From Bacillus luti (GTDB taxonomy: Bacteria; Bacillota; Bacilli; Bacillales; Bacillaceae_G), in assembly GCF_001884105.1 (NCBI RefSeq), contig NZ_MACI01000013.1, positions 1 through 32,399 of the forward strand: a stretch of 32,399 nt of DNA, written 5' to 3'. The position numbers were made by a program, and so were the translations under genes. The notes beneath the pieces are model-generated. The model ran no database searches and was not told the DNA's origin. It worked only from the letters and a program-made list of their open reading frames with translations. Shown piece after piece: positions 1 to 9,755 of the stretch (the first letter of the stretch is position 1; the number at the start of each line of letters is the position of its first letter).

Positions 1-1
1 G

Positions 2-1165
2 GGAGTGACAGGTCCATCAGGTGGTCCACCTGGCCCGACAGGAGCGACTGGTGTAACTGGAACGGTAGGAGAAACGGGAGCCACGGGAGAAACAGGTGTG
101 ACGGGAGCGACAGGGGCAATTGGAGAAACGGGAGCAACCGGCCTGCAAGGTCCACAAGGAATCCAAGGTGTGCAAGGAGACATAGGTCCAACGGGTCCGC
201 AAGGTGTTCAAGGTCCACAAGGAATACAAGGGATAACGGGAGCAACCGGTCTGCAAGGTCCACAAGGAATCCAAGGTGTGCAAGGAGATATAGGTCCAAC
301 AGGTCCGCAAGGAATCCAAGGAGATCAAGGGCCGCAAGGGATCCAAGGTGTGACAGGAGCAACTGGGGCACAAGGGCCACAGGGAATTCAAGGGATACAA
401 GGGATTCAAGGCCCGACTGGTCCACAAGGCCCGACAGGAGTACAAGGAATTCAAGGGGAAATAGGTCCAACGGGTCCGCAAGGTGTTCAAGGCTTACAAG
501 GTCCACAAGGCCCAACAGGTTCAACTGGAGCACAAGGCCCGCAAGGAAATCAAGGAGAAACAGGAGTCACCGGCCCGCAAGGAGTCCAAGGGCCAACGGG
601 AGCGACAGGTTCACAAGGTCTACAAGGAATTCAAGGCCCACAAGGACCAACGGGAGTAACAGGAGCAACAGGTTTACAAGGAATCCAAGGTCCGACCGGC
701 CCAACTGGAGCTGGAGCAACCGGGGCCACTGGAGTAACGGGTGTGACTGGAGTGAGTACAACTGCAACGTATGCATTTGCGAATAATACATCAGGAACCG
801 CTATTTCCGTTTTATTAGGTGGTACGAATGTACCATTACCGAACAATCAAAATATTGGTCCAGGAATTACCATTAGTGGAGGGAATACCGTATTTACGGT
901 TGCAAATACAGGGAATTATTATATAGCCTATACAATTAATTTAACGGCAGGGTTACTGGTAAGTTCGCGTATAGTTGTAAATGGAAGTCCACTTGCAGGT
1001 ACGATAAATTCCCCAGCAGTCGCTACTGGTTCATTTAATGCAACGATAATTACCAACTTATCAGCCGGAGCAACTGTTAGTTTGCAATTATTTGGATTAG
1101 TTGCGATAGCTACATTATCTACAACAACGCCCGGGGCTACTCTAACGATTATTAGATTAAGTTAA
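2..1165 (+). CDS. Collagen-like exosporium glycoprotein (BclA-like), 5' end missing
   Basis: The frame is open from the first bases of the window, so the N-terminus lies upstream; the GTG at base 5 is inside the collagen region and is not a real start. About 250 residues are uninterrupted Gly-X-Y triplets, rich in [12 protein letters not shown] and GPQGIQG units. The last ~135 residues are a non-collagen domain rich in T, V, I, G and N, like the C-terminal trimerising, TNF-like domain of BclA. In the B. cereus group such proteins form the hair-like nap of the exosporium, and threonines in the triplets carry O-linked sugars. The N-terminal exosporium-targeting motif cannot be checked because it is outside the window, so I cannot say which paralogue this is. 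A strong terminator follows directly. Confidence 0.9.
   Translation, partial: GVTGPSGGPPGPTGATGVTGTVGETGATGETGVTGATGAIGETGATGLQGPQGIQGVQGDIGPTGPQGVQGPQGIQGITGATGLQGPQGIQGVQGDIGPTGPQGIQGDQGPQGIQGVTGATGAQGPQGIQGIQGIQGPTGPQGPTGVQGIQGEIGPTGPQGVQGLQGPQGPTGSTGAQGPQGNQGETGVTGPQGVQGPTGATGSQGLQGIQGPQGPTGVTGATGLQGIQGPTGPTGAGATGATGVTGVTGVSTTATYAFANNTSGTAISVLLGGTNVPLPNNQNIGPGITISGGNTVFTVANTGNYYIAYTINLTAGLLVSSRIVVNGSPLAGTINSPAVATGSFNATIITNLSAGATVSLQLFGLVAIATLSTTTPGATLTIIRLS
131..346 (+). repeat. 108-bp imperfect tandem repeat in the collagen region
   Basis: A unit of 108 bp (36 residues, 12 triplets) beginning GGAGCAACCGG occurs at 131 and again at 239. The first ~75 bases of the two copies differ at only about three positions, all silent third-base changes. 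A related, more diverged block starts near 356. This points to recent in-frame duplication on top of the basic 9-bp Gly-X-Y periodicity. Confidence 0.75.
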
Positions 1166-1172
1166 TAAGCAG

Positions 1173-1206
1173 AAAACCTTGAAACTTGTATGTTTCAAGG
1201 TTTTTT
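1173..1206 (+). terminator. Intrinsic terminator of the collagen-like gene
   Basis: A 13-bp perfect stem (1173-1185 with 1192-1204), a 6-base loop and a run of T (1201-1206), starting 8 bases after the stop codon. Confidence 0.93.
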
Positions 1207-1295
1207 CATCCCAGTATTTGAGAGTAAACCTGTTTAATTAGAAAGAGGTGGATATCTCTGATTGTTGAAAGTTTTACTTTATTCACGTGAGCAAA

Positions 1296-1324
1296 AACAT
1301 CGCAGTTCGAAAATATATTATAAT
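1296..1324 (+). promoter_or_regulatory. Possible moaA promoter
   Basis: A perfect TATAAT lies at 1319-1324, about 40 bases before the moaA start. The -35 position (1296-1301) is a poor match, so this is a weak call unless an activator helps. No FNR-type palindrome was seen next to it. Confidence 0.35.
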
Positions 1325-1365
1325 AGAATGAAAAGAGAAAATATTGGCAGAAAGGGAGGGTGGCG

Positions 1366-2379
1366 ATGCAGGAGAAGGTTAAGGATTTTTTTGGACGCCC
1401 ACTTCAAGATTTACGCATATCTGTTATTGATCGTTGCAATTTTAGATGTACATATTGTATGCCGGCAGAAGTGTTTGGGCCTGATTATGCTTTTTTGAAA
1501 GATGAGTTTTTACTGACGTTTGATGAAATTGAGCGTTTGGCAAAACTATTCGTTAGTATCGGTGTACGGAAAATTAGACTTACTGGTGGCGAGCCACTAC
1601 TTCGTAAAGATGTAACAAAACTTATTGCGCGTCTCGTGAAAATTGATGGACTAGTAGATATAGGATTAACGACAAATGCCATTCATTTAACGAAACAAGC
1701 GAAGGCATTAAAAGAAGCTGGATTACATAGAGTAAACGTTAGTTTAGATGCAATAGATGATGATGTATTTAGGGATATTAATGGCCGGAATGTCAATACG
1801 AAACCTGTTATTAAAGGAATTATGGCTGCGAAAGAGGCGGGGCTGGAAGTAAAGGTAAATATGGTTGTGAAAAAAGGGATGAACGATCATCAAGTACTGC
1901 CGATGGCCGCGTATTTTAAAGAACAAGGAATCGAGCTTAGATTTATTGAGTTTATGGATGTTGGTAGTACGAATGGGTGGAATTTTGACCAAGTCGTTAC
2001 AAAGCGAGAATTAATTGAGATGATTCATAAGGTATATCCGCTTGAGCCGGCTGAAGCGCATTATTTCGGTGAAGTTGCGAAACGATATCGGTATGCTGGA
2101 ACAAATGTAGAGGTCGGTTTTATTACCTCTGTTTCTGAGTCGTTTTGTTCGTCTTGTACGAGAGCGAGAATTTCGGCTGATGGAAGGTTTTATACTTGCT
2201 TGTTTGCGACAGAAGGATTGGATATAAGAGAACTTCTTAGAAATAATCTTTCAGATGAAGAGTTATTACGCGCTATACAAGATGTATGGATGAATAGAAA
2301 AGATAGATATTCAGATGAACGGACAGAAGAAAGTGCAAAAAATCGTCCGAAAATCGAAATGTCGTATATAGGAGGATAA
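1366..2379 (+). CDS. moaA: GTP 3',8-cyclase MoaA (molybdenum cofactor step 1)
   Basis: This radical-SAM enzyme converts GTP to 3',8-cyclo-7,8-dihydro-GTP, acting with MoaC to make cyclic pyranopterin monophosphate in the cytoplasm. The N-terminal cluster motif CNFRCTYC (cysteines near residues 24, 28 and 31) binds the SAM-cleaving 4Fe-4S cluster. A second cluster motif, CSSC followed 13 residues later by Cys, lies near residue 260. The protein ends in Gly-Gly, the conserved MoaA tail. At 337 residues the length is normal for Bacillus. The ATG at 1366 is preferred because GGGAGG lies 6 bases upstream; a GTG at 1360 in the same frame overlaps that site. moeB follows after 16 bases, so the two probably share a transcript. 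Confidence 0.96.
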   Translation: MQEKVKDFFGRPLQDLRISVIDRCNFRCTYCMPAEVFGPDYAFLKDEFLLTFDEIERLAKLFVSIGVRKIRLTGGEPLLRKDVTKLIARLVKIDGLVDIGLTTNAIHLTKQAKALKEAGLHRVNVSLDAIDDDVFRDINGRNVNTKPVIKGIMAAKEAGLEVKVNMVVKKGMNDHQVLPMAAYFKEQGIELRFIEFMDVGSTNGWNFDQVVTKRELIEMIHKVYPLEPAEAHYFGEVAKRYRYAGTNVEVGFITSVSESFCSSCTRARISADGRFYTCLFATEGLDIRELLRNNLSDEELLRAIQDVWMNRKDRYSDERTEESAKNRPKIEMSYIGG

Positions 2380-2395
2380 GAAAGGGGGCTATCGT

Positions 2396-3409
2396 ATGCA
2401 GGAGCGATATTCAAGACAAATACTATTTCCTGGTGTTGGAGAAGAAGGGCAGCGAAAAATAAAAGAGAAGCATGTGCTTATTATCGGCGCTGGTGCTCTT
2501 GGTGCAGCGAATGCAGAAGCAATTGTTAGAGCGGGTGTTGGAAAAGTAACGATTGCTGATCGTGATTATGTAGAATGGAGCAATTTACAAAGGCAACAAT
2601 TATATACCGAAGAAGATGCAAAGCAGTATAAACCGAAGGCGATAGCGGCAGCAGAACATTTAAAAGCGATTAATTCTGAGGTGGAAATAAATCCGGTTGT
2701 AACGGATGTAACGGTGCAAGAAATGGAAGAGCTAGTGAATGATGTAGATTTAATATTAGATGCGACAGATAATTTTGAAACACGTCTTCTTATTAATGAT
2801 ATTTCACAGAAGTATAATATTCCATGGATATATGGTGGTTGTGTCGGAAGTTACGGCGTAACGTATACAATTTTACCAGGAAAAACACCGTGCTTCCGCT
2901 GTTTAATGGAACATCCAGCGAGCGGAGCAACATGTGATACAGCCGGTATTATACAGCCAGCGGTACAATTAGTAGTGGCGCATCAAATAACGGAAGCATT
3001 GAAAATATTAGTAGAAGACTTTGGCGCACTTCGTGAAACGATGTTATCGTTTGATCTTTGGAATAATCAGCAGATGGCATTTAAAGTGAATAGGCAGAAG
3101 AAAGATACGTGTCTATCTTGTGGAAGATTACGTACATACCCGAGTTTAACATTTGAAGCACAAACCAAAACAGAAGTGTTATGTGGGCGAAATACAGTAC
3201 AAATTCGTCCAGGTGTGCGGAATGAATTTAATTTAGAAGAAATTAAAAAGCGCTTACAAAGAAGTGTGGATGTAAAAACTACGCCGTATTTATTATCGTT
3301 TCCAGTGGAGGAATTTCGTTTTGTTTTATTTACAGATGGCCGGGCGTTTATTCATGGGACGAACGATATGAATGTAGCAAAACGTTTATATGCAAGATAT
3401 ATAGGTTGA
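2396..3409 (+). CDS. moeB: MoeB/ThiF-type sulfur-carrier adenylyltransferase
   Basis: This E1-like enzyme adenylates the C-terminal Gly-Gly of the sulfur carrier MoaD so that it can become a thiocarboxylate. A Rossmann nucleotide site GAGALGAANAE lies near residues 31-41, followed by DRDYVEWSNLQRQ, the family ATP-binding segment. Two CxxC pairs (CFRC near 168, CLSC near 242) form the expected zinc site. The last ~80 residues have no rhodanese signature that I can see. ThiF, which serves thiamine synthesis, is closely related; the position inside a molybdenum cofactor cluster favours MoeB. AAAGGGGG lies 8 bases before the ATG. The stop codon sits inside a hairpin shared with moaC. Confidence 0.88.
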   Translation: MQERYSRQILFPGVGEEGQRKIKEKHVLIIGAGALGAANAEAIVRAGVGKVTIADRDYVEWSNLQRQQLYTEEDAKQYKPKAIAAAEHLKAINSEVEINPVVTDVTVQEMEELVNDVDLILDATDNFETRLLINDISQKYNIPWIYGGCVGSYGVTYTILPGKTPCFRCLMEHPASGATCDTAGIIQPAVQLVVAHQITEALKILVEDFGALRETMLSFDLWNNQQMAFKVNRQKKDTCLSCGRLRTYPSLTFEAQTKTEVLCGRNTVQIRPGVRNEFNLEEIKKRLQRSVDVKTTPYLLSFPVEEFRFVLFTDGRAFIHGTNDMNVAKRLYARYIG

Positions 3410-3435
3410 ACCTAAAGGGAATCCTTTAGGTTCAA
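3406..3435. terminator. Hairpin between convergent moeB and moaC
   Basis: A 13-bp perfect stem (3406-3418 with 3423-3435) has a 4-base loop and contains the moeB stop codon. Neither side has a proper T run, so it may block transcript ends or slow polymerase rather than act as a textbook intrinsic terminator. Confidence 0.6.
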
Positions 3436-3446
3436 CGGAGAAAGTC

Positions 3447-3932
3447 TTAAGATTTTCTTGTATAATCTCCACTTTTTCCACCTGTTTTTTCAAGTAAGTA
3501 TGTTTCGCCAATGATCATACCTTTATCAACAGCTTTACACATATCATACACAGTAAGAGCGGTAGCGGTAGCGGCAGTTAAAGCTTCCATTTCAACACCG
3601 GTGCTACCTTCTGTTTTAACTTTTACTTCAATGAGTAATCGGTATTGTTCTTCTAATTGTTTCCAATCGAAAGAAACGTCGACACCTTTTAATAATAAAG
3701 GGTGGCACATTGGGATAATATCAGAAGTGCGTTTTGCAGCCATAATGCCTGCGATTTGTGCAACCGCTAATACGTCACCTTTTCCAATTTCATTGTGAGA
3801 GATTTTATCGTAAATTTCTTTCGTAACGACGATACTAGAACACGCAATTGCTGTTCGAACGGTTGCCTTTTTCTCGCTTATATCAACCATTTTTGCGCGG
3901 CCCTGGTCGTTGAAATGTGTGAATGAAGACAT
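3447..3932 (-). CDS. moaC: Cyclic pyranopterin monophosphate synthase MoaC
   Basis: MoaC converts the MoaA product to cyclic pyranopterin monophosphate. All family signatures are visible in the 161 residues: an early [19 protein letters not shown] near residue 75, GVEMEALTA near 112-120, MCKAVDKGM near 131-139, and KTGGKSG close to the C-terminus. AAGGAGG lies about 7 bases upstream of the ATG. The gene is read against its neighbours: moeB converges on it, sharing a hairpin, and moeA diverges from it across an 80-base gap. MoaC therefore needs its own promoter although it works directly after MoaA. Confidence 0.96.
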   Translation of the reverse strand: MSSFTHFNDQGRAKMVDISEKKATVRTAIACSSIVVTKEIYDKISHNEIGKGDVLAVAQIAGIMAAKRTSDIIPMCHPLLLKGVDVSFDWKQLEEQYRLLIEVKVKTEGSTGVEMEALTAATATALTVYDMCKAVDKGMIIGETYLLEKTGGKSGDYTRKS

Positions 3933-4012
3933 GGAATTCCTCCTTGAAGTAATTTCTATTTAATACATAAAGTTTAATCGAGATAAAAAAAATTGCAAAT
4001 ATGGGGTGAGAA

Positions 4013-5305
4013 ATGATGGTAGAAAGAAGAATTCCGATTCAAGTTGCCGAAGCAGTAGAGCGGGTAATGGAATATGCGAAGAATGGTGGAGTAGAATCGG
4101 TTTCTATTACGGAAAGTTACGGAAGAATTCTTGGGGAAGATGTTATCTCAGATCATGACGTTCCTCATTTTGACCGTTCTCCTTACGATGGTTTTGCCAT
4201 TCGAGCAGAAGATACGAAAGAAGCAAGTCAGGAGAATCCAGTTACATTTGAAGTAATAGGAGAAATCGGAGCGGGGTCTGTTTTTTTAGAAGAAGTAGGA
4301 TCTTTTAAAGCGGTTCGTATTATGACAGGAGCAGCTATTCCCGCAGATTGTAATGCAGTCGTAATGCTAGAATTGACGGAAGGATTCGAGCAGAACGGAA
4401 CAACATATATGAGGTTAAAGCGTCCTTTTAATAGTGGTGATAACGTGTCATTTAAAGGAGAAGATATAAAACAAAATCAAGTTCTCGTTCAGAAAGGTGT
4501 TGGGATCAATCCTGGTGTTGCGGCCCTATTAGCGACGTTTGGGTATAGTACGGTGAAAGTTGTAAAACAGCCTGTTGTCGGTATTGTAACGACAGGAAGT
4601 GAATTGCTAGAAGTGCACGAGCCGTTAGAGCCAGGGAAAATTAGAAATAGTAACTCTTATATGATTGCTGCTCAAATTATGAAAGCTGGCGGGAAAGTTC
4701 GGTATTATGGTCAACTTGCCGATGAGTTAGATGCATGTTTTACAGCTGTTCAATCGGCGATGGATGAGGTCGATATTTTAATTACAACAGGCGGTGTGTC
4801 GGTAGGAGATTATGACTACTTACCAGCTATTTATGAAAGGTTACAGGCGAATGTACTCTTTAATAAAATAGCGATGAGACCAGGAAGTGTAACGACAGTA
4901 GCTGAAGTTGATGGGAAGTTACTTTTCGGTTTATCAGGAAATCCTTCAGCTTGTTACGTAGGATTTGAACTATTTGTGCATCCCGTTATAAAAACATATT
5001 TGTATGCGAAGGAACCTCACGTATATAGAGCAGATGCTATTTTGCAAAAAGATTTTCCAAAGCCAAATCCGTTTACTCGTTTTGTAAGAGCAAACGTGAC
5101 AATCGCGGATGGGGCATTACACGCAATGCCAGTTGGTTTAGATAAATCGAGTGCGGTATCTTCACTTGCCGATGCGAATGCTTTTATCGTATTGCCTGGA
5201 GGAACGAGAGGATTTGAAGCAGGGATGAAAGTATCTGTACTATTGTTAGAGCACGCTGAGGGATGTGATTGGCCATGGGCAAAGCCTCTTCAATCTTACA
5301 AATAG
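4013..5305 (+). CDS. moeA: Molybdopterin molybdenumtransferase MoeA
   Basis: MoeA inserts molybdate into adenylylated molybdopterin to give active cofactor. The 430 residues show the usual order: an N-terminal MoeA domain (PHFDRSPYDGFAI, MTGAAIPADCNAVV), a central MoCF-binding domain (GIVTTGSEL, TTGGVSVGDYDY near residue 260, LFGLSGNPSACYV) and a C-terminal beta domain. Two ATG codons stand side by side at 4013 and 4016; GGGGTGAG at 4003-4010 gives the better spacing to 4016, a one-residue difference. This is the first gene of a tight forward block with mobB, moaE and moaD, and its 3' end overlaps mobB by about 31 bases. Confidence 0.95.
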   Translation: MMVERRIPIQVAEAVERVMEYAKNGGVESVSITESYGRILGEDVISDHDVPHFDRSPYDGFAIRAEDTKEASQENPVTFEVIGEIGAGSVFLEEVGSFKAVRIMTGAAIPADCNAVVMLELTEGFEQNGTTYMRLKRPFNSGDNVSFKGEDIKQNQVLVQKGVGINPGVAALLATFGYSTVKVVKQPVVGIVTTGSELLEVHEPLEPGKIRNSNSYMIAAQIMKAGGKVRYYGQLADELDACFTAVQSAMDEVDILITTGGVSVGDYDYLPAIYERLQANVLFNKIAMRPGSVTTVAEVDGKLLFGLSGNPSACYVGFELFVHPVIKTYLYAKEPHVYRADAILQKDFPKPNPFTRFVRANVTIADGALHAMPVGLDKSSAVSSLADANAFIVLPGGTRGFEAGMKVSVLLLEHAEGCDWPWAKPLQSYK

Positions 5306-5790
5306 TAGGGTATCAAAATAGCGGGAAAACAACACTAGTTGAGAAAGTTGTGCATGCATTAGCAGAAAGTGAAATGAAAGTTGCTACAATTAAACATCAC
5401 GGGCACGGAGGCTTTCCAGAAGTAGCACAAAAAGATAGTGAAAGACACCGTAAAGCTGGTGCTGTCGTAAGTAGTGTAGAAGGGGCGGGATTACTTTCAC
5501 TTTCTTCACTAAAAAAAGAATGGTCCTTGCAAGAAATTATTCGTTTATATGAGTTTTTTGAAGTGGATACGATTTTAATAGAGGGCTATAAAAAAGAGAA
5601 ATATCCGAAAGTAGTGTTACTTCGTTCTGGGGAAGACATTGAACTTTTACATAAAGTAGAAAATATAGTAGCGGTTATTGTGTGGCATGATGTTCCAAAA
5701 AGCATACGAGAAGAATATAAAGTATTTCATATAACAGAAGAAGAGTTGTATATAGACTGGTTTTTACAAACGGTTAGGAGTATAAAATGA
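5275..5790 (+). CDS. mobB: Molybdopterin-guanine dinucleotide adapter protein MobB
   Basis: MobB is a small GTP-binding partner in the guanylation or delivery of the molybdenum cofactor. A P-loop GYQNSGKTT lies near residues 12-20, followed by KHHGHGG and later DTILIEGYKKEKYPK, typical of the family. The length of about 171 residues is normal. I chose ATG at 5275; a TTG at 5269 in the same frame is possible. The start lies inside the end of moeA, so translation is probably coupled. The stop overlaps the moaE start as ATGA. Confidence 0.93.
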   Translation: MGKASSILQIVGYQNSGKTTLVEKVVHALAESEMKVATIKHHGHGGFPEVAQKDSERHRKAGAVVSSVEGAGLLSLSSLKKEWSLQEIIRLYEFFEVDTILIEGYKKEKYPKVVLLRSGEDIELLHKVENIVAVIVWHDVPKSIREEYKVFHITEEELYIDWFLQTVRSIK

Positions 5791-6251
5791 CAAATACGTA
5801 TTATGAAGTAATTGATACAGAAATCTCGATTGAAGAGGTAGCTCAGAAGGTAATTCGCCGTGAATGCGGTGCTGTTACAACATTTATCGGAACGGTTAGA
5901 GAGTTTACGAAAGGGCGCCGTACATTATATTTAGAATATGTCGCTTATAAAACGATGGCAGAAAAGATGCTACAGAAAATTGGCTCGGAAGTGAAAGAGA
6001 AGTGGCCAGGTACACACGTTGCCATTACACATCGCATCGGTACACTGCAAATTTCTGATATCGCGGTTGTTGTTGCCGTTTCAACACCGCACCGTAAAGC
6101 GGCTTATGAAGCGAATGAATATATTATGGAACGTATAAAACAAATTGTTCCGATTTGGAAAAAGGAATTTTGGGAGGATGGTGACTCGTGGATTGGTGAT
6201 CAATTAGAAAAAACGCCATATCCGGCGGGAGAGCCTGGGAAGGAGTTATAA
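5787..6251 (+). CDS. moaE: Molybdopterin synthase catalytic subunit MoaE
   Basis: MoaE is the large subunit of molybdopterin synthase. It transfers sulfur from thiocarboxylated MoaD to cyclic pyranopterin monophosphate. Recognisable segments are GAVTTFIGTVRE near residues 28-39, HRIGTLQISD near 82-91, TPHRKAAYEA near 100-109, and IKQIVPIWKKEFWEDG near 117-132, which carries the two catalytic-type lysines. The 154-residue length is normal. It overlaps mobB by 4 bases and is followed after 2 bases by moaD, so both subunits come from one transcript. Confidence 0.95.
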   Translation: MTNTYYEVIDTEISIEEVAQKVIRRECGAVTTFIGTVREFTKGRRTLYLEYVAYKTMAEKMLQKIGSEVKEKWPGTHVAITHRIGTLQISDIAVVVAVSTPHRKAAYEANEYIMERIKQIVPIWKKEFWEDGDSWIGDQLEKTPYPAGEPGKEL

Positions 6252-6253
6252 GT

Positions 6254-6487
6254 ATGATTCGAGTATTGTTATTTGCACACTTGCAAGAGGAAGCAGGAAC
6301 AAGTGAGTTACAAATAGAGAAAGAAAATATCACGGTCACGCAGTTAAAAGATATTGTTGCCAAAGAGTATAATGTACCGGTGTCAGCACCGATTATGGTT
6401 GCAATTAATGAAGAATATGCAAATGAAGATGATATGATTCAATCTGGTGATGTTGTTGCACTCATACCACCAGTGAGCGGTGGCTAA
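6254..6487 (+). CDS. moaD: Molybdopterin synthase sulfur carrier subunit MoaD
   Basis: This 77-residue ubiquitin-fold protein ends in Pro-Pro-Val-Ser-Gly-Gly. The exposed Gly-Gly is adenylated by MoeB and then carries the sulfur used by MoaE. The sequence ALIPPVSGG is the canonical MoaD tail. AAGGAG lies upstream within the end of moaE. It is the last gene of the molybdenum cofactor block, with a strong terminator straight after it. Confidence 0.94.
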   Translation: MIRVLLFAHLQEEAGTSELQIEKENITVTQLKDIVAKEYNVPVSAPIMVAINEEYANEDDMIQSGDVVALIPPVSGG

Positions 6488-6500
6488 TATTAAATATATG

Positions 6501-6544
6501 CGATAAAAAACGACTTTCCTAAATAGGGAAGTCGTTTTTTATCG
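6501..6544 (+). terminator. Terminator of the moeA-mobB-moaE-moaD block
   Basis: A stem of up to 20 bp (6501-6520 with 6525-6544) with one G-U type wobble and loop AAAT. The core CGACTT/AAGTCG stem is followed by six T. Confidence 0.9.
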
Positions 6545-6584
6545 TGTTTTGGAGAACACTATCTTATAGGAAAAGGAGGGCGTT

Positions 6585-7004
6585 ATGAAAAAAATATGTG
6601 TAATGATTGCTATAATATGTTCTGTTTTTTTCTCTTCTCCAAGCTATTCTTGGGCGAAAGAATCGAAGGAACAGCTGTTAGAGAGTGCGTTACTGAATAG
6701 GTACTATTCAGTTATAAGGCAAGCGACAGAAGATCAATATGAATGTGCTTCAGTTATAAATATAAAGCGTCTCGGCAAGAAAGATGAGTTCGTTCCTAGA
6801 TATGAAGTGACGCTACAATTCCTTACATTTCAAGGTGCGCATAATCCGCCGAATGACAAAGTTACAATTACTTTGGAAGACAATATAGACCACATAAAGA
6901 TAAAGAAAGTGGAGCGAGAAAAGAATGTTTCTGGTGCGATTGCAGAAAAGATTTGTGAAAGGGAAAAAGAAAAAATAAAAGCTCACTCTACTGATTCAGA
7001 GTGA
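6585..7004 (+). CDS. Small secreted protein, DUF3888-like
   Basis: The 139-residue protein has a clear signal peptide: MKK, a hydrophobic stretch and a likely cleavage after SWA near residue 24. The mature part is charged, and its segment TFQGAHNPPND resembles, from memory, the conserved GxHNPP motif of DUF3888 proteins of bacilli. No enzymatic residues are recognised and the function is unknown. GGAGG lies 6 bases before the ATG. The gene stands alone between the molybdenum operon terminator and glcU; no terminator separates it from glcU, so read-through into glcU is possible. Confidence 0.7.
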   Translation: MKKICVMIAIICSVFFSSPSYSWAKESKEQLLESALLNRYYSVIRQATEDQYECASVINIKRLGKKDEFVPRYEVTLQFLTFQGAHNPPNDKVTITLEDNIDHIKIKKVEREKNVSGAIAEKICEREKEKIKAHSTDSE

Positions 7005-7040
7005 TAACCTATGACATTTAGTAAAGAAAGGTAATGAGCG

Positions 7041-8697
<1,657 letters not shown>

Positions 8698-8700
8698 TAT

Positions 8701-8737
8701 AAAAGGACGAAGAGATAATGCTCTTCGTCCTTTTTTT
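8701..8737 (+). terminator. Terminator of glcU-gdh
   Basis: A 14-bp stem (8701-8714 with 8721-8734), a 6-base loop and a run of seven T. Confidence 0.93.
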
Positions 8738-8768
8738 ACAAAAAAAAATAGCGGCAGCTATTTTAAAT

Positions 8769-9248
8769 TTAATGATTAATTGTATCTTGAAGAAATTCTG
8801 TCGCTTGATGTTCAGAAACGTTTTGTACGAGCGCAACTTCGCTAATCATCATTTTTCGTGCATTATCTAGCATTTGTTTTTCGCTCGCATTTAAGGCTCT
8901 TTCTTTATTACGGCGAAGTAAATCTCGAACAACTTCTGCGCTATCTTGCAGATTACCGTTTTTCATTTTTTCCATATTCATTGTATATCTTTGTTTCCAC
9001 GAGAGCGATGTGTCTGATTCTCCCTGCTGGAATTCAAGAAGTATATCATTTAACGTACCTTTATCAACGATATAACGAATACCTGATTTTTGTAATTGAT
9101 CCATCGGAAGCATTACTTGCATATCTTTACTAAGGATGCGTATTACACAATATTGACGCAAAGTACCTAATATTTCTTTCTCTTCAATTGCTTCGATGAT
9201 CCCTGCACCGTGCATTGGATAAACGATTTTATCACCAATTTGAAACAA
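8769..9248 (-). CDS. CarD-family RNA polymerase-binding regulator (YdeB-like)
   Basis: The N-terminal ~60 residues (FQIGDKIVYPMHGAG, then AIEEKEILG) match the CarD/CdnL/TRCF RNA polymerase-interacting domain; the rest is helical and charged (DLLRRNKERALNASEKQ), as in CarD proteins that stabilise open promoter complexes. I place the start at TTG 9248, giving 159 residues that begin Met-Phe-Gln-Ile-Gly-Asp. GGAGG ends 8 bases before this TTG, whereas the upstream ATG at 9263 has no ribosome site and would itself overlap this one. A good promoter lies about 70 bases upstream, and the leader folds so that the ribosome site is paired. The gene converges on gdh. Confidence 0.9.
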   Translation of the reverse strand: MFQIGDKIVYPMHGAGIIEAIEEKEILGTLRQYCVIRILSKDMQVMLPMDQLQKSGIRYIVDKGTLNDILLEFQQGESDTSLSWKQRYTMNMEKMKNGNLQDSAEVVRDLLRRNKERALNASEKQMLDNARKMMISEVALVQNVSEHQATEFLQDTINH

Positions 9249-9253
9249 ATCAT

Positions 9254-9299
9254 CCACCTCCATATGTGCTAACCATTTTTAATGATAACACATGGAGGT
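9254..9299 (-). promoter_or_regulatory. Leader hairpin that pairs the carD ribosome site
   Basis: On the minus strand ACCTCCAT (9299-9292) is complementary to ATGGAGGT (9263-9256). Three more pairs follow after a 2-base bulge (9291-9289 with 9268-9266), and the loop is 20 bases. The paired strand is the GGAGG that serves the TTG start at 9248. The hairpin lies inside the transcript predicted from the promoter at 9318-9347. Confidence 0.6.
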
Positions 9300-9317
9300 A
9301 AAAATGTCAAATTTTAT

Positions 9318-9347
9318 ATAATAACATAGTGTTTGTAGTGTAGTCAA
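9318..9347 (-). promoter_or_regulatory. Predicted carD promoter (sigma-A type)
   Basis: On the minus strand TTGACT (9347-9342), an 18-base spacer and TATTAT (9323-9318), each box 5 of 6. The predicted start near 9311 gives a ~60-base leader containing the hairpin. Confidence 0.55.
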
Positions 9348-9432
9348 TAAGTAAAACCTCTTTTTTTATATATTTTTTTGCGCCTATTTATTTATGGCTT
9401 TTTTAGAAAAATAGTACAGGTGAGGAAGGCAG

Positions 9433-9461
9433 GCATATCCACTTATTTTTAAGCATAAAAT
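9433..9461 (+). promoter_or_regulatory. Predicted sigma-E promoter of the cse60 operon
   Basis: GCATATC (9433-9439), a 14-base spacer and CATAAAAT (9454-9461) fit the sigma-E consensus (KMATATT, about 14 bases, CATACAMT) at 6 of 7 and 7 of 8 positions. It stands about 55 bases before the first gene of the operon. cse60 is a known sigma-E gene in B. subtilis. Confidence 0.6.
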
Positions 9462-9517
9462 GTAAAATCGCTAATACAATATACCTAAATCCGTTCTTTG
9501 CAAAGGAGGGAGAGAAG

Positions 9518-9754
9518 GTGGGGCGCACAATAAAAATTGATATTACAAATAAAGTTGTAGCTAAATTTAGACCAGATTATTTGGAATTATATACGAGTAA
9601 ATTTATGATAGGTAAGTTTTATGTCTATACTGAAGGTAAACAATATGTGTTAGAAGACGGATATATATATGAAGACGGAAAATTTTATCGCATCATAGAT
9701 ACGCACCGTGGCAATAATCAAGCGGCGGAGGGCTGCGATCTAGGATGGTGTTAA
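9518..9754 (+). CDS. Small hypothetical protein, possibly YusG/DUF2553-like
   Basis: This 78-residue acidic and aromatic protein has no signal peptide or membrane segment. The pattern IDITNKVVAKF, then LELYTS, IGKFYVY and YVLEDGYIYEDGKFYRI suggests a small beta-rich fold and vaguely recalls the YusG/DUF2553 family; I am not sure. It starts at GTG 9518, with AAAGGAGGGAG (9502-9512) at good spacing. The stop is one base before cse60, so the two are co-transcribed, and the upstream sigma-E-like promoter suggests expression in the mother cell during sporulation. Confidence 0.75.
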   Translation: MGRTIKIDITNKVVAKFRPDYLELYTSKFMIGKFYVYTEGKQYVLEDGYIYEDGKFYRIIDTHRGNNQAAEGCDLGWC

Positions 9755-9755
9755 C

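Noticed and set aside
17-490. Open frame of 157 residues on the minus strand
   Set aside because: It is a by-product of the Gly-X-Y codon periodicity of the collagen gene; the translation is low-complexity and has no ribosome site.
1262-1498. Forward open frame of 78 residues overlapping the moaA start
   Set aside because: Out of frame with moaA, no ribosome site, and it runs into the conserved MoaA N-terminus.
6984-7003. Hairpin CACTCT/AGAGTG at the end of the DUF3888-like gene
   Set aside because: Only 6 bp, an 8-base loop and no T run; probably not a terminator.
6992-7021. Sigma-G promoter for glcU-gdh (TGATTC-N17-CATTTAG)
   Set aside because: Expected from B. subtilis biology, but both boxes match the consensus poorly; not strong enough to list as a feature.
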